A DNA stretch of 64,000 bases from Streptomyces sp. NBC_00659 (lineage in GTDB: Bacteria; Actinomycetota; Actinomycetes; Streptomycetales; Streptomycetaceae), in contig NZ_CP109031.1 of NCBI RefSeq assembly GCF_036226925.1, positions 6,324,001 to 6,388,000 of the forward strand, in the 5' to 3' direction. Numbering within the stretch: position 1 is the stretch's first letter; each line of letters starts with the position of its first letter. Position numbers and translations under genes: made by a program. This document shows positions 7,596 through 16,500 of this stretch, piece after piece. The notes beneath the pieces are model-generated. The model made no database searches and was not told the origin of the DNA. It was given only the letters and a program-made list of their open reading frames with translations.

Positions 7596-8429
7596 ATGTC
7601 GACTCCCTCCGGCGCGTCCAGGGGCGACCGTCCGGCCCCCGGCGCCCTGCTGTTGTGCCGGGCCCGTCCGGAGTCGGTCGGTCCCGCCGTCCATCTGCTG
7701 CGCGAGCGGATGCTGCTCGCCGGGGCGGGCCCCGACTGGAGCGTGCTGGTCCCCGAGGGCAAGCCCTGGCAGGAGGGCGCGGAACCCGTGGACCGCGTGC
7801 TCACCGGCTGGGCCGCGGCGCTCGCGGTCGGCGCGCCCTGGCCCGTCCTCGCGCTGTGGTGGGACACCGACCGCAGCGGGTTCACCCTGGCCTCGGGCTT
7901 CCGTCGCACCGTGGGCTACGAATGGCTGGCGAACGGCACCCCGGTCGGCGAGGACGAGGCGATGCGCACCTTCGCCGCCCGCCTGGGGCTCGACCCGGTG
8001 CTCGACATGCAGGTCCTGGAGCCGCTGACGCAGCCCGACCCGGAGGCCGACGCCCACGCGCGCGTGAGCGGGCTGCTCGCCGTCCTCACGCGCGCGGGGG
8101 TGCTGCTTCCCGCCGGGATCGACCCCGGGGAACCCGTGGAACAGCTCCGTGACGCGGTACGGATCCGGCCGGACGCCGAGCAGATCGAGTGGACCGGCTG
8201 GCGGGCCGCCGTGGGCGCCGAGCTCGACGTCGTGGAGAGCGGCGGTCTCGGACCCTGGCTGCGCGGCCCGAGGGCCCGCACCCTCGCCGCGGCCCAGCTC
8301 GCCGTCGGCCTCCCGCTCACGGCCTGGGGGATCCGGCGCCACAGCGGCGGCTGGATCGTCGCCGGCGCGGTCCTGATGCTCCGCGGTGCCCTCGGCCTGG
8401 CGTACGACCACCTGCGCGCCTACGACTGA
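7596..8429 (+). CDS. Conserved hypothetical protein with C-terminal hydrophobic segments
   Basis: I do not recognise a named family for this 277-residue protein. ATG 7596 is 4 bases after an in-phase GGGGC ribosome-like stretch. The N-terminal two thirds are soluble, with Trp-rich patches (VGAPWPVLALWWDTDRSGFT, TVGYEWLANGTPVGEDEAM) and an acidic middle. The last 60 residues hold two hydrophobic stretches (LAAAQLAVGLPLTAWGI and WIVAGAVLMLRGALGLAY) that could be a membrane hairpin. It is divergent from the DUF4097-padR operon and convergent with the DUF6104 gene, 38 bases apart. Composition and third-position GC match neighbours, so it looks like a resident gene. Confidence 0.75.
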   Translation: MSTPSGASRGDRPAPGALLLCRARPESVGPAVHLLRERMLLAGAGPDWSVLVPEGKPWQEGAEPVDRVLTGWAAALAVGAPWPVLALWWDTDRSGFTLASGFRRTVGYEWLANGTPVGEDEAMRTFAARLGLDPVLDMQVLEPLTQPDPEADAHARVSGLLAVLTRAGVLLPAGIDPGEPVEQLRDAVRIRPDAEQIEWTGWRAAVGAELDVVESGGLGPWLRGPRARTLAAAQLAVGLPLTAWGIRRHSGGWIVAGAVLMLRGALGLAYDHLRAYD

Positions 8430-8467
8430 CCGTCCTCGCGCGGGAGCGGTGCCCCGGGCTCGCGCTC

Positions 8468-8653
8468 CTACTCGTCGTCCTCGTCCTCGTCGTCCAGTCG
8501 GGCCAGCCAGGTCGCCAGCCGCTCCACCGGTACCTCGAAGTCCGGATTGAGGTCGACGAACGTACGCAACTGCTCGGCGAGCCACTCGAAGGTGACCTCT
8601 TCCTCGCCGCGCCGCTTCTCTAGTTCCTCGATGCCGCGGTCGGTGAAGTACAT
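8468..8653 (-). CDS. DUF6104-family small acidic protein
   Basis: This 61-residue protein begins MYFTDRGIEELEKRRGEEEV and ends with an acidic run of Asp/Glu. The sequence, with FEWLAEQLRTFVDLNPDFEV in the centre, matches the DUF6104 family that I associate with Streptomyces. It is highly charged, has no membrane segment and no known function. The ATG at 8653 was chosen over a far longer open frame because the frame upstream runs antisense through the Trypco1/VMAP genes. Its promoter shares the 154-base gap with the conflict-system operon, transcribed the other way. Confidence 0.8.
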   Translation of the reverse strand: MYFTDRGIEELEKRRGEEEVTFEWLAEQLRTFVDLNPDFEVPVERLATWLARLDDEDEDDE

Positions 8654-8807
8654 GGATGGTGCTCCGTCGGTGAAAGGGAAGTGGAACGCTGGGAAAAGGA
8701 TAGGCGGGGTCAGGAGGCGGGTGGAGGGCCTCTGTCGTGCGCGGGCCCCGGCCGCTAGCCTGCAAGGTCGGCTCGAACCACGGGGGCGTGGGGGAACGGG
8801 GGATGCC

Positions 8808-9302
8808 ATGAGTGACGCGGTGACGCGCATCGCACGGATCGAGATGCCCGACGGAACACCGGTGTGGGCCCGGATCTCGGGGGCCGACGAACTGGAGGAT
8901 CCCGGCGGCGAGCTGTCGCTGACGGACGTCGGCTTCGCGGAGCGTGTCGAGGCGCAGGTCGAGAGCCTGCACGCGGTGATCACCGGCGTCGCGCGCTCGC
9001 TCGCCGCCCCGCTGCGCGCGGTGCGGCCCGACGAGGTCAGCGTCGAGTTCGGCATCGAGCTGACGGCGAAGGCCGGCAAGGTGGTCGGGCTGCTCGCGGA
9101 CGGCGAGGCCAAGGCGGGCATCACCGTGACGCTCACCTGGAACGGTGCGCCGCCCGACCTGGAAGGAGATGGGACCGGCGTCCCCCACGCGGGGCCACCC
9201 GGTCCGGCGGGGGACGGGACCGCCACCCCGCACGCGGGCGCGTCTCCCGGCGCCCCGGCGCACGGTGGAGCCACCGACCCCTCCGGCGGGGGCGGAGCAT
9301 GA
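8808..9302 (+). CDS. Trypco1 (CU044_2847-type) domain protein, first gene of VMAP conflict operon
   Basis: The 164-residue protein carries a trypsin-co-occurring domain 1. It starts with a strand pair around VTRIARIEMPDGTPVWARIS, then a helix (RVEAQVESLHAVITGVARSL), then the diagnostic RPDEVSVEFGIELTAKAGKV and a final strand AGITVTLTWN. The last 50 residues are a Gly/Pro/Ala linker without structure. Trypco1 domains are known from bacterial NTP-dependent conflict systems, beside trypsin-like peptidases and MoxR/vWA modules, as here. The stop overlaps the ATG of the peptidase gene by four bases (ATGA), so expression is coupled. Its molecular role, probably a recognition or adaptor domain, is inferred. 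Confidence 0.85.
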   Translation: MSDAVTRIARIEMPDGTPVWARISGADELEDPGGELSLTDVGFAERVEAQVESLHAVITGVARSLAAPLRAVRPDEVSVEFGIELTAKAGKVVGLLADGEAKAGITVTLTWNGAPPDLEGDGTGVPHAGPPGPAGDGTATPHAGASPGAPAHGGATDPSGGGGA

Positions 9303-11422
9303 CGGACGGGCACGCCCCGGGCGCACCGGGCGGCCCCGGAAACGCTCACCGTGCGCTGCGTGATCTCGTCATGGCCGCCACCGTGCGCATCCATCGCGCG
9401 GGCCCCGGGTATGCCCTCGACGAACCCGGCACGTTCCTCGGGAGCGGCTTCTTCATCGCTCCGAACTGGGTTCTGACCTGCGCACATGTGGTCCGGAGCG
9501 GGGAGGGGAACGAGGTGCGGGTGGTGTACGAGAGAGGGCCGGGCCGCGGTACGTCCGCGGTCACCGGCGAGGTCGCGACGGTCCTCCCGGACCGCGCGGG
9601 GCTCCCGGCGCGCGGCACCTGGCCGTCCCCCGACCTCGCCCTGGTACGGCTGCGCGAGCCGGTGGACCACGACTGCGCGTACGTCACCGAACGCCCGGCC
9701 GCCTACTACGAGGAGGGCGTCGTCCTGTACTCCGGCTGGTCCGTGGTCGGCGGGGAGCTGCGCCGGCTGAGCGGCACCTGCACGGTCCAGGGCACGCTCG
9801 GCGGCTGGTCCGACGACGAGCAGATCCGCCTCGGCGGCGACGTGCTGCCGCCCGGCGTCTCGGGCGGGCCGGTCGTCGACCCCGTACGCGGTGAGGTCGT
9901 CGGAGTCCTGAAGTCGCGCACGGACCGGGGGCTCGGCGGCACCTGCACGGGGGTGGAGCAGTTACGGTCCCTGCCGGTGCCGGCCGAGGAGACGGCCGCC
10001 GAGCACGACGATCCGTACCACGCCGTCTTCCACGCCCACGACCGCTACCACCGGGACCGGCAGCGCCACCCGGACACCGACCGCAGCACCTGGGCCGACG
10101 TCCAGAACCAGCTCGGCGCCCGGCCCGGCCGCGCCCTGAGCCCCGAGGAGCGGACGCAGCTGCTCGGCAGGCTCGCCGATCTGCCGCCGCCGGCCAGCAC
10201 CCGCGCCCTGCTCGGCCTGCTCGAATCCCTCCTGGGCGACCAGGCGGCGATCCCGCATCCGGCTCCGCGCGGCTGGCGCGACGGACTCGGGGCGCTGTAC
10301 GAGAGCTCGCGCCAGGACGCCGCCCTCGACCTCGTCCTCGACTACGCCATGCGGGCGATGTCCGCCGACCGCCCCTTCGTCACACCGGGCACCCGGGCCG
10401 CCGAACGGGCGCTGTGGGAGTGGGTGCGGCAGACCGCCGAGGGCCGTCCGGGCCCCGCGTACCGGCGCCGCCTCGGTCAACAGTGGATCGAACGGCTCCA
10501 GGTGGCGCCCCGTGGCCCCTCGGCGGCGGAAGCAGAGGCGGCGCACGGCACCGCGTACGGCGCCGGCCGTGCGCCCCGTCTCTTCGTCCTGCTCGAACTG
10601 GAGCAGCTGGGCTGGGAGCCGGGCCGCTGCGACTGGCACGTCTCGGTGGGCCGACCGACCGGAGAGGTGGTGCGGCTGCGTGACGGCGAACGCACCCCGC
10701 TGGAGGAGCTGCCGGCCGTTCTCGCACCCGTCCTGACGGAAGCCTTCCGTCAGTGCGACGAACCCGGACGGCCCGCCGACCTCCAGGTGGCCCTGCCCCA
10801 TCTGCTGCTCGGACTCGACGTCGACACCTGGCAGTTCGGGCCGGACGAAGTGCCGCTCGGCGCCCACCGGCCCGTCGTCGTGCGCTGCGCCGACCGGGAA
10901 CAGCTTCCCGAGCCCGCCGACGCGGCCGCCCGGGCCGGAAAGACGCTCCCGGCCGACGAGGAGCGGCACGAGCGGGAGGCCCGCTGGCGGTGGATCCACG
11001 AGCACGGCGCACAGGCCGAAGTACTCGACTGCGAGGACGGGTTGCGGGTACCCGTACCAGTGGCGGAGTCGTTGCGCGGCCTGCCGCACAAGACCGTTCC
11101 CGTGCTCTGCCGCTACGGCGACCACCGGTTCGAGGACGACCCGGTCGCGCTCGTGCGGATCGTGCACGGCGGATACGGCGTCGCCCTGTGGCGGCGCTGG
11201 CGGGGGCAGTCCGAAGCGGTCTGCGGCGAGTTCCACCGAAGAGCCGGCGACACGGTGGCGGGCGCGGGCGGCGCGGACCGCCTTCCCGAACTGGTGCACG
11301 CCCTGCGGGCCGGGCTGCGCGAGGGCCGGCCGGAGACCTACTGGGCCCATGGGATCGCCCTGTTCTACGACGACCCGCGCCGGCCCCTGCCCGGGACCGG
11401 GGACCTGCTGGAGGCGCCATGA
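9299..11422 (+). CDS. Trypsin-like peptidase fused to VMAP-C domain (VMAP component)
   Basis: This 707-residue protein is the VMAP (vWA-MoxR-associated protein) of a ternary conflict system. Residues about 20-220 form a trypsin-like serine peptidase with the full triad: His63 in VLTCAHVV, Asp112 in SPDLALVRL and Ser188 in PPGVSGGPVV. There is no signal peptide, so the peptidase is cytoplasmic. Then comes a helical linker with LLGRLADLPPPASTRALLGL, similar to effector-associated adaptor domains. The C-terminal half (from about residue 400) has the VMAP-C pattern, including LFVLLELEQLGWEPGRCDWH, LQVALPHLLLGLDVDTW and HGIALFYDDP. In the family model the MoxR/vWA pair senses or remodels a threat and the peptidase then acts. 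A 157-base leader separates it from the MoxR gene. Confidence 0.88.
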   Translation: MTDGHAPGAPGGPGNAHRALRDLVMAATVRIHRAGPGYALDEPGTFLGSGFFIAPNWVLTCAHVVRSGEGNEVRVVYERGPGRGTSAVTGEVATVLPDRAGLPARGTWPSPDLALVRLREPVDHDCAYVTERPAAYYEEGVVLYSGWSVVGGELRRLSGTCTVQGTLGGWSDDEQIRLGGDVLPPGVSGGPVVDPVRGEVVGVLKSRTDRGLGGTCTGVEQLRSLPVPAEETAAEHDDPYHAVFHAHDRYHRDRQRHPDTDRSTWADVQNQLGARPGRALSPEERTQLLGRLADLPPPASTRALLGLLESLLGDQAAIPHPAPRGWRDGLGALYESSRQDAALDLVLDYAMRAMSADRPFVTPGTRAAERALWEWVRQTAEGRPGPAYRRRLGQQWIERLQVAPRGPSAAEAEAAHGTAYGAGRAPRLFVLLELEQLGWEPGRCDWHVSVGRPTGEVVRLRDGERTPLEELPAVLAPVLTEAFRQCDEPGRPADLQVALPHLLLGLDVDTWQFGPDEVPLGAHRPVVVRCADREQLPEPADAAARAGKTLPADEERHEREARWRWIHEHGAQAEVLDCEDGLRVPVPVAESLRGLPHKTVPVLCRYGDHRFEDDPVALVRIVHGGYGVALWRRWRGQSEAVCGEFHRRAGDTVAGAGGADRLPELVHALRAGLREGRPETYWAHGIALFYDDPRRPLPGTGDLLEAP

Positions 11423-11579
11423 CCGCATCGCTCGACCCGCTGTCGCGCGACGCTCGAACCAGGCCGAAGTGGGCTGCTGTGAGCCCCTCTTGGGGCCTTA
11501 CGAGGCCCTCCGCGGGTCGATACGGTGAGGCGACGATCGACGGCTGCCGGGGTGGACGAGTGACGACGAGGACTGGGCA
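11423..11579 (+). promoter_or_regulatory. Leader with two mutually exclusive hairpins before the MoxR gene
   Basis: In this 157-base gap GCCCC (11483-11487) can pair with GGGGC (11492-11496), while GGGCCT (11493-11498) can pair with AGGCCC (11503-11508). Both use bases 11493-11496, so only one stem can form at a time. This could tune expression of the MoxR gene relative to the VMAP gene. There is no T tract, so simple termination is unlikely. Confidence 0.35.
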
Positions 11580-12608
11580 ATGACCGATTCCAGCGAGTGG
11601 CTCATCTACCGAGGCGCAGGCGAACCCCACGACGGCCTGAACCGGCTTCCGGCCCCACCGCCGTGGCGTGACTTCGCGAGCCGGGACGCCGCCGGGAGCG
11701 ACGGCGACGGCTCCGAGGACCGCAGGCTGGGCGCGTACCGGCATCTGGCCGAACTGCACCGGCCCGGCGCCGAGGAACTCGAAATGATCAACGCGGCGCT
11801 CTATCTGCGCCGGCCCCTGCTGGTCACCGGCAGCCCCGGCGCGGGCAAGAGCACGCTCGCGCACTCGGTGGCGTACGAACTCGGCCTCGGCAACGTCCTG
11901 CGCTGGCCGATCGTCAGCCGGTCCACGCTGCGGGACGGCCTCTACCACTACGACGCGATCGCCCGGCTCCAGGACGTGCAGCTCGCCGCGCCGCACGGTG
12001 GCGACCCGGCCGCGACCGGCGCCCCCGGTTCCGTCGAGGGCATCGGCAGCTACATCCGGCTCGGCCCGCTCGGCACCGCGCTGCTGCCCTCCGAGACCCC
12101 GCGCGTGCTGCTCATCGACGAGCTGGACAAGAGCGACATCGACCTGCCCAACGACCTCCTGAACGTCCTGGAGGAGGGCGAGTTCGCGATTCCCGAGCTG
12201 GAACGCGTCGCCGACCGGCTGCCCGGCGGCGAGGCCGCGGTGCTCACCGACGACGGCACCAAGGCGCGGGTGCGCGACGGCCGGGTGCGCTGCCACGCCT
12301 TCCCCTTCGTGGTGCTCACCAGCAACGGCGAGCGCGACTTCCCCGCCCCGCTGATGCGCCGCTGCATCCACCTCGAACTGGGCCGCCCGGACCACAAGCG
12401 GCTCGCCACCTTCGTACGCGCCCACCTGGGCGACGAGGCCGCGCGGGTCGGGGACGATCTGATCACCCACTTCCTGGAGCGCTCACGCAGCGAACTCGTC
12501 GCGGCCGACCAGCTGTTGAACGCCATCTACCTCACCGACGCCGCGGCCCCGCCCAGCCGGGACCGGCTCGCGGACCTGCTCATCCAGCGACTCGACCGCC
12601 CGAGGTGA
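11580..12608 (+). CDS. MoxR-family AAA+ ATPase of VMAP conflict system
   Basis: This 342-residue cytoplasmic ATPase has Walker A GSPGAGKS at residues 84-91, Walker B VLLIDELDKSD at about 177-186, a sensor-1 region FVVLTSNGERDFPAPLMRRC, and the MoxR-like helix-2 insert between them (LGPLGTALLPSETPRV). MoxR ATPases act with vWA partners as remodelling machines that load metal or rearrange a protein complex. Here the vWA protein is encoded 7 bases downstream and the VMAP peptidase upstream, which is the canonical three-gene order. ATG 11580 is the first start after the leader, with GAGGACTGGGCA upstream as a weak ribosome site. All catalytic motifs are intact. Confidence 0.92.
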   Translation: MTDSSEWLIYRGAGEPHDGLNRLPAPPPWRDFASRDAAGSDGDGSEDRRLGAYRHLAELHRPGAEELEMINAALYLRRPLLVTGSPGAGKSTLAHSVAYELGLGNVLRWPIVSRSTLRDGLYHYDAIARLQDVQLAAPHGGDPAATGAPGSVEGIGSYIRLGPLGTALLPSETPRVLLIDELDKSDIDLPNDLLNVLEEGEFAIPELERVADRLPGGEAAVLTDDGTKARVRDGRVRCHAFPFVVLTSNGERDFPAPLMRRCIHLELGRPDHKRLATFVRAHLGDEAARVGDDLITHFLERSRSELVAADQLLNAIYLTDAAAPPSRDRLADLLIQRLDRPR

Positions 12609-12615
12609 CGCGCTG

Positions 12616-15600
12616 ATGACCGGCGGCGACCCGATCGCCGAACTCATCGCCCGGATACGGCAGGCCGGGCTGGATCCCGATGCCCGCCAACTGGCCGACG
12701 CCCTGTGGCTGGCGCGCTGGTCGCGCCCGCCGGACCGGGCCGGGACCGAGTGGGGGAGCGCGCCGGCGTCCGGTCACAAGGGGGCGGCCGAGGACCCCGC
12801 CGCCGGGCGCCGGGACACGCGGCGGGAGGAACGGCCACCGCCCGGCGACCGGCCCGCACCGGCCCGGCGGGACACGGAGACGGACCGGCGCGTCGCGCTG
12901 TACCCGGTGCCGCGCGACGGCGCGCCGCGCGGCTACGGGCAGGGCCGGTCGGCGGTGCTGCCGGTCGGCGTACCCGCCGCGCCCGCGTTCCCCTCCCCGC
13001 TCGAACTCCAGCGCGCATTACGCCCGTTGCAGGGCTACCGCACCGCGGCACCGCCCCTGCGTGAAGTCCTCGACGAGACCGAGACCGCCGAACGCACCGC
13101 CCGGGCCGGCGGACTGGTCCTGCCGGTGTTCCGCGGGGTGACCCGGGCCGACGCCACCCTCCAGCTCGTCATGGACGCCTCCTCGTCCATGCGCGTGTGG
13201 GACCGGATGTTCGCCGAACTGGAGCAGGTCTTCAGCGGGCTCGGCGCCTTCCGGGACATCCAGGTCAGCCACCTCCACCAGGGCCCGGACGGAGAACCCG
13301 CCGTCAGCCGCAGCCCCGAGCCCGGCACGGCCCCCCTGCACTCCGCCGACCGGCTGAGCGACCCGACAGGCCGCCGCGTCACCCTCCTCGTCAGCGACTG
13401 CGCCGGCCCCCTGTGGCACAGCGGCCACGCCCACAGGCTCCTGCACCACCTGTCCCGGCTCGGCCCCGCCGCCGTACTCCAGCCGCTGCCGCAGCGCATG
13501 TGGAACCGCACCCGGCTTCCGGTGTCGTACGGCGAACTGACCCGCGGCGAAGCCCTCGCGGGCGCCGCCACACTCAAGGTCCGGCTGCCCGCGGGCACCC
13601 CGCCGGAAGCACGCGACGGCGCGCTCCCCGTGCCCGTCCTGCCGCCCGAGCCCGCCGCGCTCGGCGCCTGGGCACGCCTGCTGTCCGGAGCCGGCGCCGG
13701 ACCCGTGGCCGGTGCCGTCGGCTGGGTGCGCAGGCACCACGAGTCCGCCCGGAGCACCCGGCCCGGACGCCGCATGTCCGGGCTCGAACTGGTCAGCCGG
13801 TTCCGCTCCAACGCCTCCAAGACCGCCGGACGACTGGCCGGCTATCTGGCCGCCGCCCCGCTCAGCCTCCCCGTGATGCAACTCGTCCAGCGCACCATGC
13901 TCCCCGACTCCGGGCCCGCCGAACTGGCCGAGGTCCTGCTCAGCGGTCTGGTCTCACGCGCCAGGACCGAGGAGTACGGCGCGGACGGCACCCAGTGGTA
14001 CGAGTTCGCGCCCGGCGCCCAGGAAGCCCTGCTGTCCCCGCTGGGCCTCGACGAGGCCATGCTGGTGCTCAAGCACTGCTCCGAATACATCGAGCACCGC
14101 TTCGGCAAGGGAGGCCCCAACTTCCCCGCCCTGGCGCTCGCACAGCTCGGCGAGGGCGGCTCCGGACCGCCGTTCTCGCCCGGCGCCGGATATCCGGGCG
14201 AGAACGGCGACAACGGCGGCGCCACCCTCGTACCCCAGCCCTTCGCCGAGGTCGCCGCACGGGTACTGGAGCGATTCATGCCGCTGCCGGAACACTTCGC
14301 CACCTACGCGCCGGCCCGCGGCCCCGACGGCCCGCCCGACCAGCGGCCCACCCACCCCGCCGTGCACAGGGCCCGCTCACTGGCCGGCCAGTTCGGCAGC
14401 GACGGCATGGTGCAGGACCTCATCGACGCCGTCCAGCTCCTGCGCGGCGCGACCGAACACGAACCGGTCCCCGGCGCCGACCCGGAACTGTGGGCCGAGT
14501 ACGCCAACTGCGTACTGCTGCTGTGGGAGGTACAGGGCGGCGCGGACCTGCTGCGCGAGGCGGAGGCCGCCGCCGAACGCGCCGTCGCGCACCCCCGCGC
14601 CCTGCGCGAGAGGGCCAGCCTGGCCAGGGTGCTGCACGCCGCCGCCACCGACCGCAGGCGGCGCGGCGACCGGCGCGGCGCGCTCGACCTGCTGCAACGC
14701 GCCGACCGCGAGTACGCGGTGGCCTGCGCCGCGCCCGAACTGGACGCCGCCGAGGCCCTGCGGCTCACCCTGGAGCGGGTCCGGGCGCTGGAGGCGCAGT
14801 GGCGCCTCGGCGGCGACAGCGCGCTCCTCCAGGGCGCGGTCGGCATGCTGGAGGCGTTCGCCGACGCCTGGCCCGACCGGCGCAGCCGCCCCACGGGACT
14901 CCCGCTCGCCCACGGCCGTGTCCTGCTGCGCCTGTCGGGCGCCACGGCCGATCACGAACAGGCCAGGCTGTACGCGGAGCAGGGCGCGCGCTCCCTGCGC
15001 GCCGCCCTGGAAACCGGCCCCGAGGACACGCCCGCCGCCGGTGAGTCCTCGCGCGTCCGTATCCTCCTCGATCTCGTCGACGCGCTCCTGAGGTCCGGCG
15101 GCGCGCTGGACGACGCCCGCGACCATGTCGAGGAGGCGCTGGCCCTGACCCGCGAACAGGGGCTGCGTTCCGCCCTGCTGGTGCGCGCCGGGCGCATCCA
15201 CGTCGCCCGGTACGCCGACACGGGCGACCCGCGCGAACTCCAGGACGCCGCCGCACGGTTCGAGCAGGCCTCCCGCGGAGTGCCCCGGGACGCCCCCGCG
15301 CACGCGGACGTCCTCGCCGAATGGGGCGAGGCACTGCTGCGGCACGCCGTGCCGGATCAGGGACGCGCCCCGAGCGAATCGCTGTACCGGGCCATCCGCG
15401 TGCTGCGGGACTGCCGCACCGAGACACCGGCGGGCAGCACCGAACTCGCCCACCGCCTGCTGCTGCTCGGCCGCGCGCTGATGCTGCGCTACCGCGCCCG
15501 CGGTGACCGGGTCGACCTGCGGGAGGCCGAGCACCTGTTCGGCCTCGCGGCCCTTGAGGACGGCCCGCCGCTCACCACCGCCCGCTGCTGGCTGGAGCTC

Positions 15601-15927
15601 GGACAGGCCCAGATCGAGGCGTACCAGAGCCTCGGCCGCAAGGCGCGGCTCGACGAGGCCGTCGACGCCTTCCGGGCCGCGGCCGAGTCGGCCCGCGAGG
15701 CCGAGGAGGAGGCCGAGACGGAGCGCATGCGCCAGGAAGCCGTGGAACTGGCCGCTCGGGCACAGCACTGGCGGGGTATGTCCTATGAAGCGGCGGCGCG
15801 TCCGCGTGCCGCGCGCGAGGCCTACCGGGCCGCCCGGACCGAGTGGTCCCGGCTGCCGGACGGTGTCGCGAGCACGGGCGAGCCGACGGCCCGGCAGACG
15901 GCACAGCGGCTGGCCGAGCTGGAGTGA
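12616..15927 (+). CDS. vWA-domain protein with TPR-like helical C-terminus (SAV_2336-type)
   Basis: The 1103-residue protein matches the large vWA proteins annotated in streptomycetes as SAV_2336 N-terminal domain related. Residues 1-35 form a conserved helix pair (DPIAELIARIRQAGLDPDAR) followed by a disordered Pro/Arg linker. The vWA domain begins near residue 178 with the MIDAS motif DASSSM at 187-192, and later VTLLVSDCAGPLW. After a helical region (residues 390-480) the C-terminal half consists of TPR-like alpha hairpins (for example DRADREYAVA-type repeats and LFGLAALEDGPPLTTARCWL), fit for protein docking. It completes the MoxR-vWA-VMAP set. It is 7 bases after the MoxR stop and 54 bases before fxsA, which ties the conflict module to the peptide module. 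Confidence 0.88.
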   Translation: MTGGDPIAELIARIRQAGLDPDARQLADALWLARWSRPPDRAGTEWGSAPASGHKGAAEDPAAGRRDTRREERPPPGDRPAPARRDTETDRRVALYPVPRDGAPRGYGQGRSAVLPVGVPAAPAFPSPLELQRALRPLQGYRTAAPPLREVLDETETAERTARAGGLVLPVFRGVTRADATLQLVMDASSSMRVWDRMFAELEQVFSGLGAFRDIQVSHLHQGPDGEPAVSRSPEPGTAPLHSADRLSDPTGRRVTLLVSDCAGPLWHSGHAHRLLHHLSRLGPAAVLQPLPQRMWNRTRLPVSYGELTRGEALAGAATLKVRLPAGTPPEARDGALPVPVLPPEPAALGAWARLLSGAGAGPVAGAVGWVRRHHESARSTRPGRRMSGLELVSRFRSNASKTAGRLAGYLAAAPLSLPVMQLVQRTMLPDSGPAELAEVLLSGLVSRARTEEYGADGTQWYEFAPGAQEALLSPLGLDEAMLVLKHCSEYIEHRFGKGGPNFPALALAQLGEGGSGPPFSPGAGYPGENGDNGGATLVPQPFAEVAARVLERFMPLPEHFATYAPARGPDGPPDQRPTHPAVHRARSLAGQFGSDGMVQDLIDAVQLLRGATEHEPVPGADPELWAEYANCVLLLWEVQGGADLLREAEAAAERAVAHPRALRERASLARVLHAAATDRRRRGDRRGALDLLQRADREYAVACAAPELDAAEALRLTLERVRALEAQWRLGGDSALLQGAVGMLEAFADAWPDRRSRPTGLPLAHGRVLLRLSGATADHEQARLYAEQGARSLRAALETGPEDTPAAGESSRVRILLDLVDALLRSGGALDDARDHVEEALALTREQGLRSALLVRAGRIHVARYADTGDPRELQDAAARFEQASRGVPRDAPAHADVLAEWGEALLRHAVPDQGRAPSESLYRAIRVLRDCRTETPAGSTELAHRLLLLGRALMLRYRARGDRVDLREAEHLFGLAALEDGPPLTTARCWLELGQAQIEAYQSLGRKARLDEAVDAFRAAAESAREAEEEAETERMRQEAVELAARAQHWRGMSYEAAARPRAAREAYRAARTEWSRLPDGVASTGEPTARQTAQRLAELE

Positions 15928-15981
15928 GGAGCGCCTGCCGGCGGCCGCCGGGGCGGAGTCAGGGAAGCCGAGGGAGAAGAC

Positions 15982-16353
15982 ATGGGCGCACGCGACGACG
16001 TACCGGACGGCGCACGGGACCGCGAGAGCGCGGGGGAGCGGCTGCCGCAGTCACCGGGCCCGCGAAAGACCCCGGGCCCGCGAAAGACCCCGGGCCCGCG
16101 AAAGACCCCGGACCCGCGAAAGACCCCGGGCCCGCGAAAGACCCCGGACCCGTCACAGGCGCCGGGGCTTGAAGGAGCGCCGTGCGGTCCGACGGAGGTG
16201 CCGGATCCGGCGGAGCTTCCCGAGCTGCTGGACCTGGATCTGGCGGAGCTGCGGACCGTTCAACACCCGGTGCTGGCAGAGGTACTGGCCGATCTGCGGA
16301 CGCGGTCCGGACAGCCGAGCGAGATCCTGTGGGGGTTCAACAGCGCTTTCTGA
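15982..16353 (+). CDS. fxsA: FxSxx-COOH cyclophane-type RiPP precursor peptide
   Basis: This 123-residue peptide is the probable substrate of the radical SAM enzyme encoded next. The C-terminus is GFNSAF, which fits the family signature F-x-S-x-x-COOH exactly. The preceding segment (LPELLDLDLAELRTVQHPVL, ADLRTRSGQPSEILW) is the conserved leader/helix region near residues 75-117. Residues 24-59 are an unusual insert of six tandem hexapeptides of the type TPGPRK, coded by an 18-base repeat. A strong ribosome site, GAGGGAGAAGAC, precedes ATG 15982. Family members are modified near the C-terminal Phe by FxsB. The Pro/Arg/Lys repeat is not part of the core and may be a spacer; it is likely to vary in copy number between strains. 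Confidence 0.93.
   Translation: MGARDDVPDGARDRESAGERLPQSPGPRKTPGPRKTPGPRKTPDPRKTPGPRKTPDPSQAPGLEGAPCGPTEVPDPAELPELLDLDLAELRTVQHPVLAEVLADLRTRSGQPSEILWGFNSAF
16051..16158 (+). repeat. 18-bp in-frame minisatellite inside fxsA
   Basis: Six consecutive 18-base units encode SPGPRK, TPGPRK, TPGPRK, TPDPRK, TPGPRK and TPDPSQ. The units are nearly identical at DNA level, differing mainly G/A at one position, and stay in frame, so copy-number changes alter only spacer length. Confidence 0.95.
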
Positions 16354-16500
16354 GCGGCAAAGCGAGGGAGGGCTCGGTCAAACACCACTCACGAGCAGCC
16401 AGTTCCGGTCTCCCCTCGTGAATGAACCGGACAACTTCGACGGGGTGACGTTTGTGTCCGGTCCGCGGCCGGGAATGTCGCCCCGTACGGGCAGGGGGCC

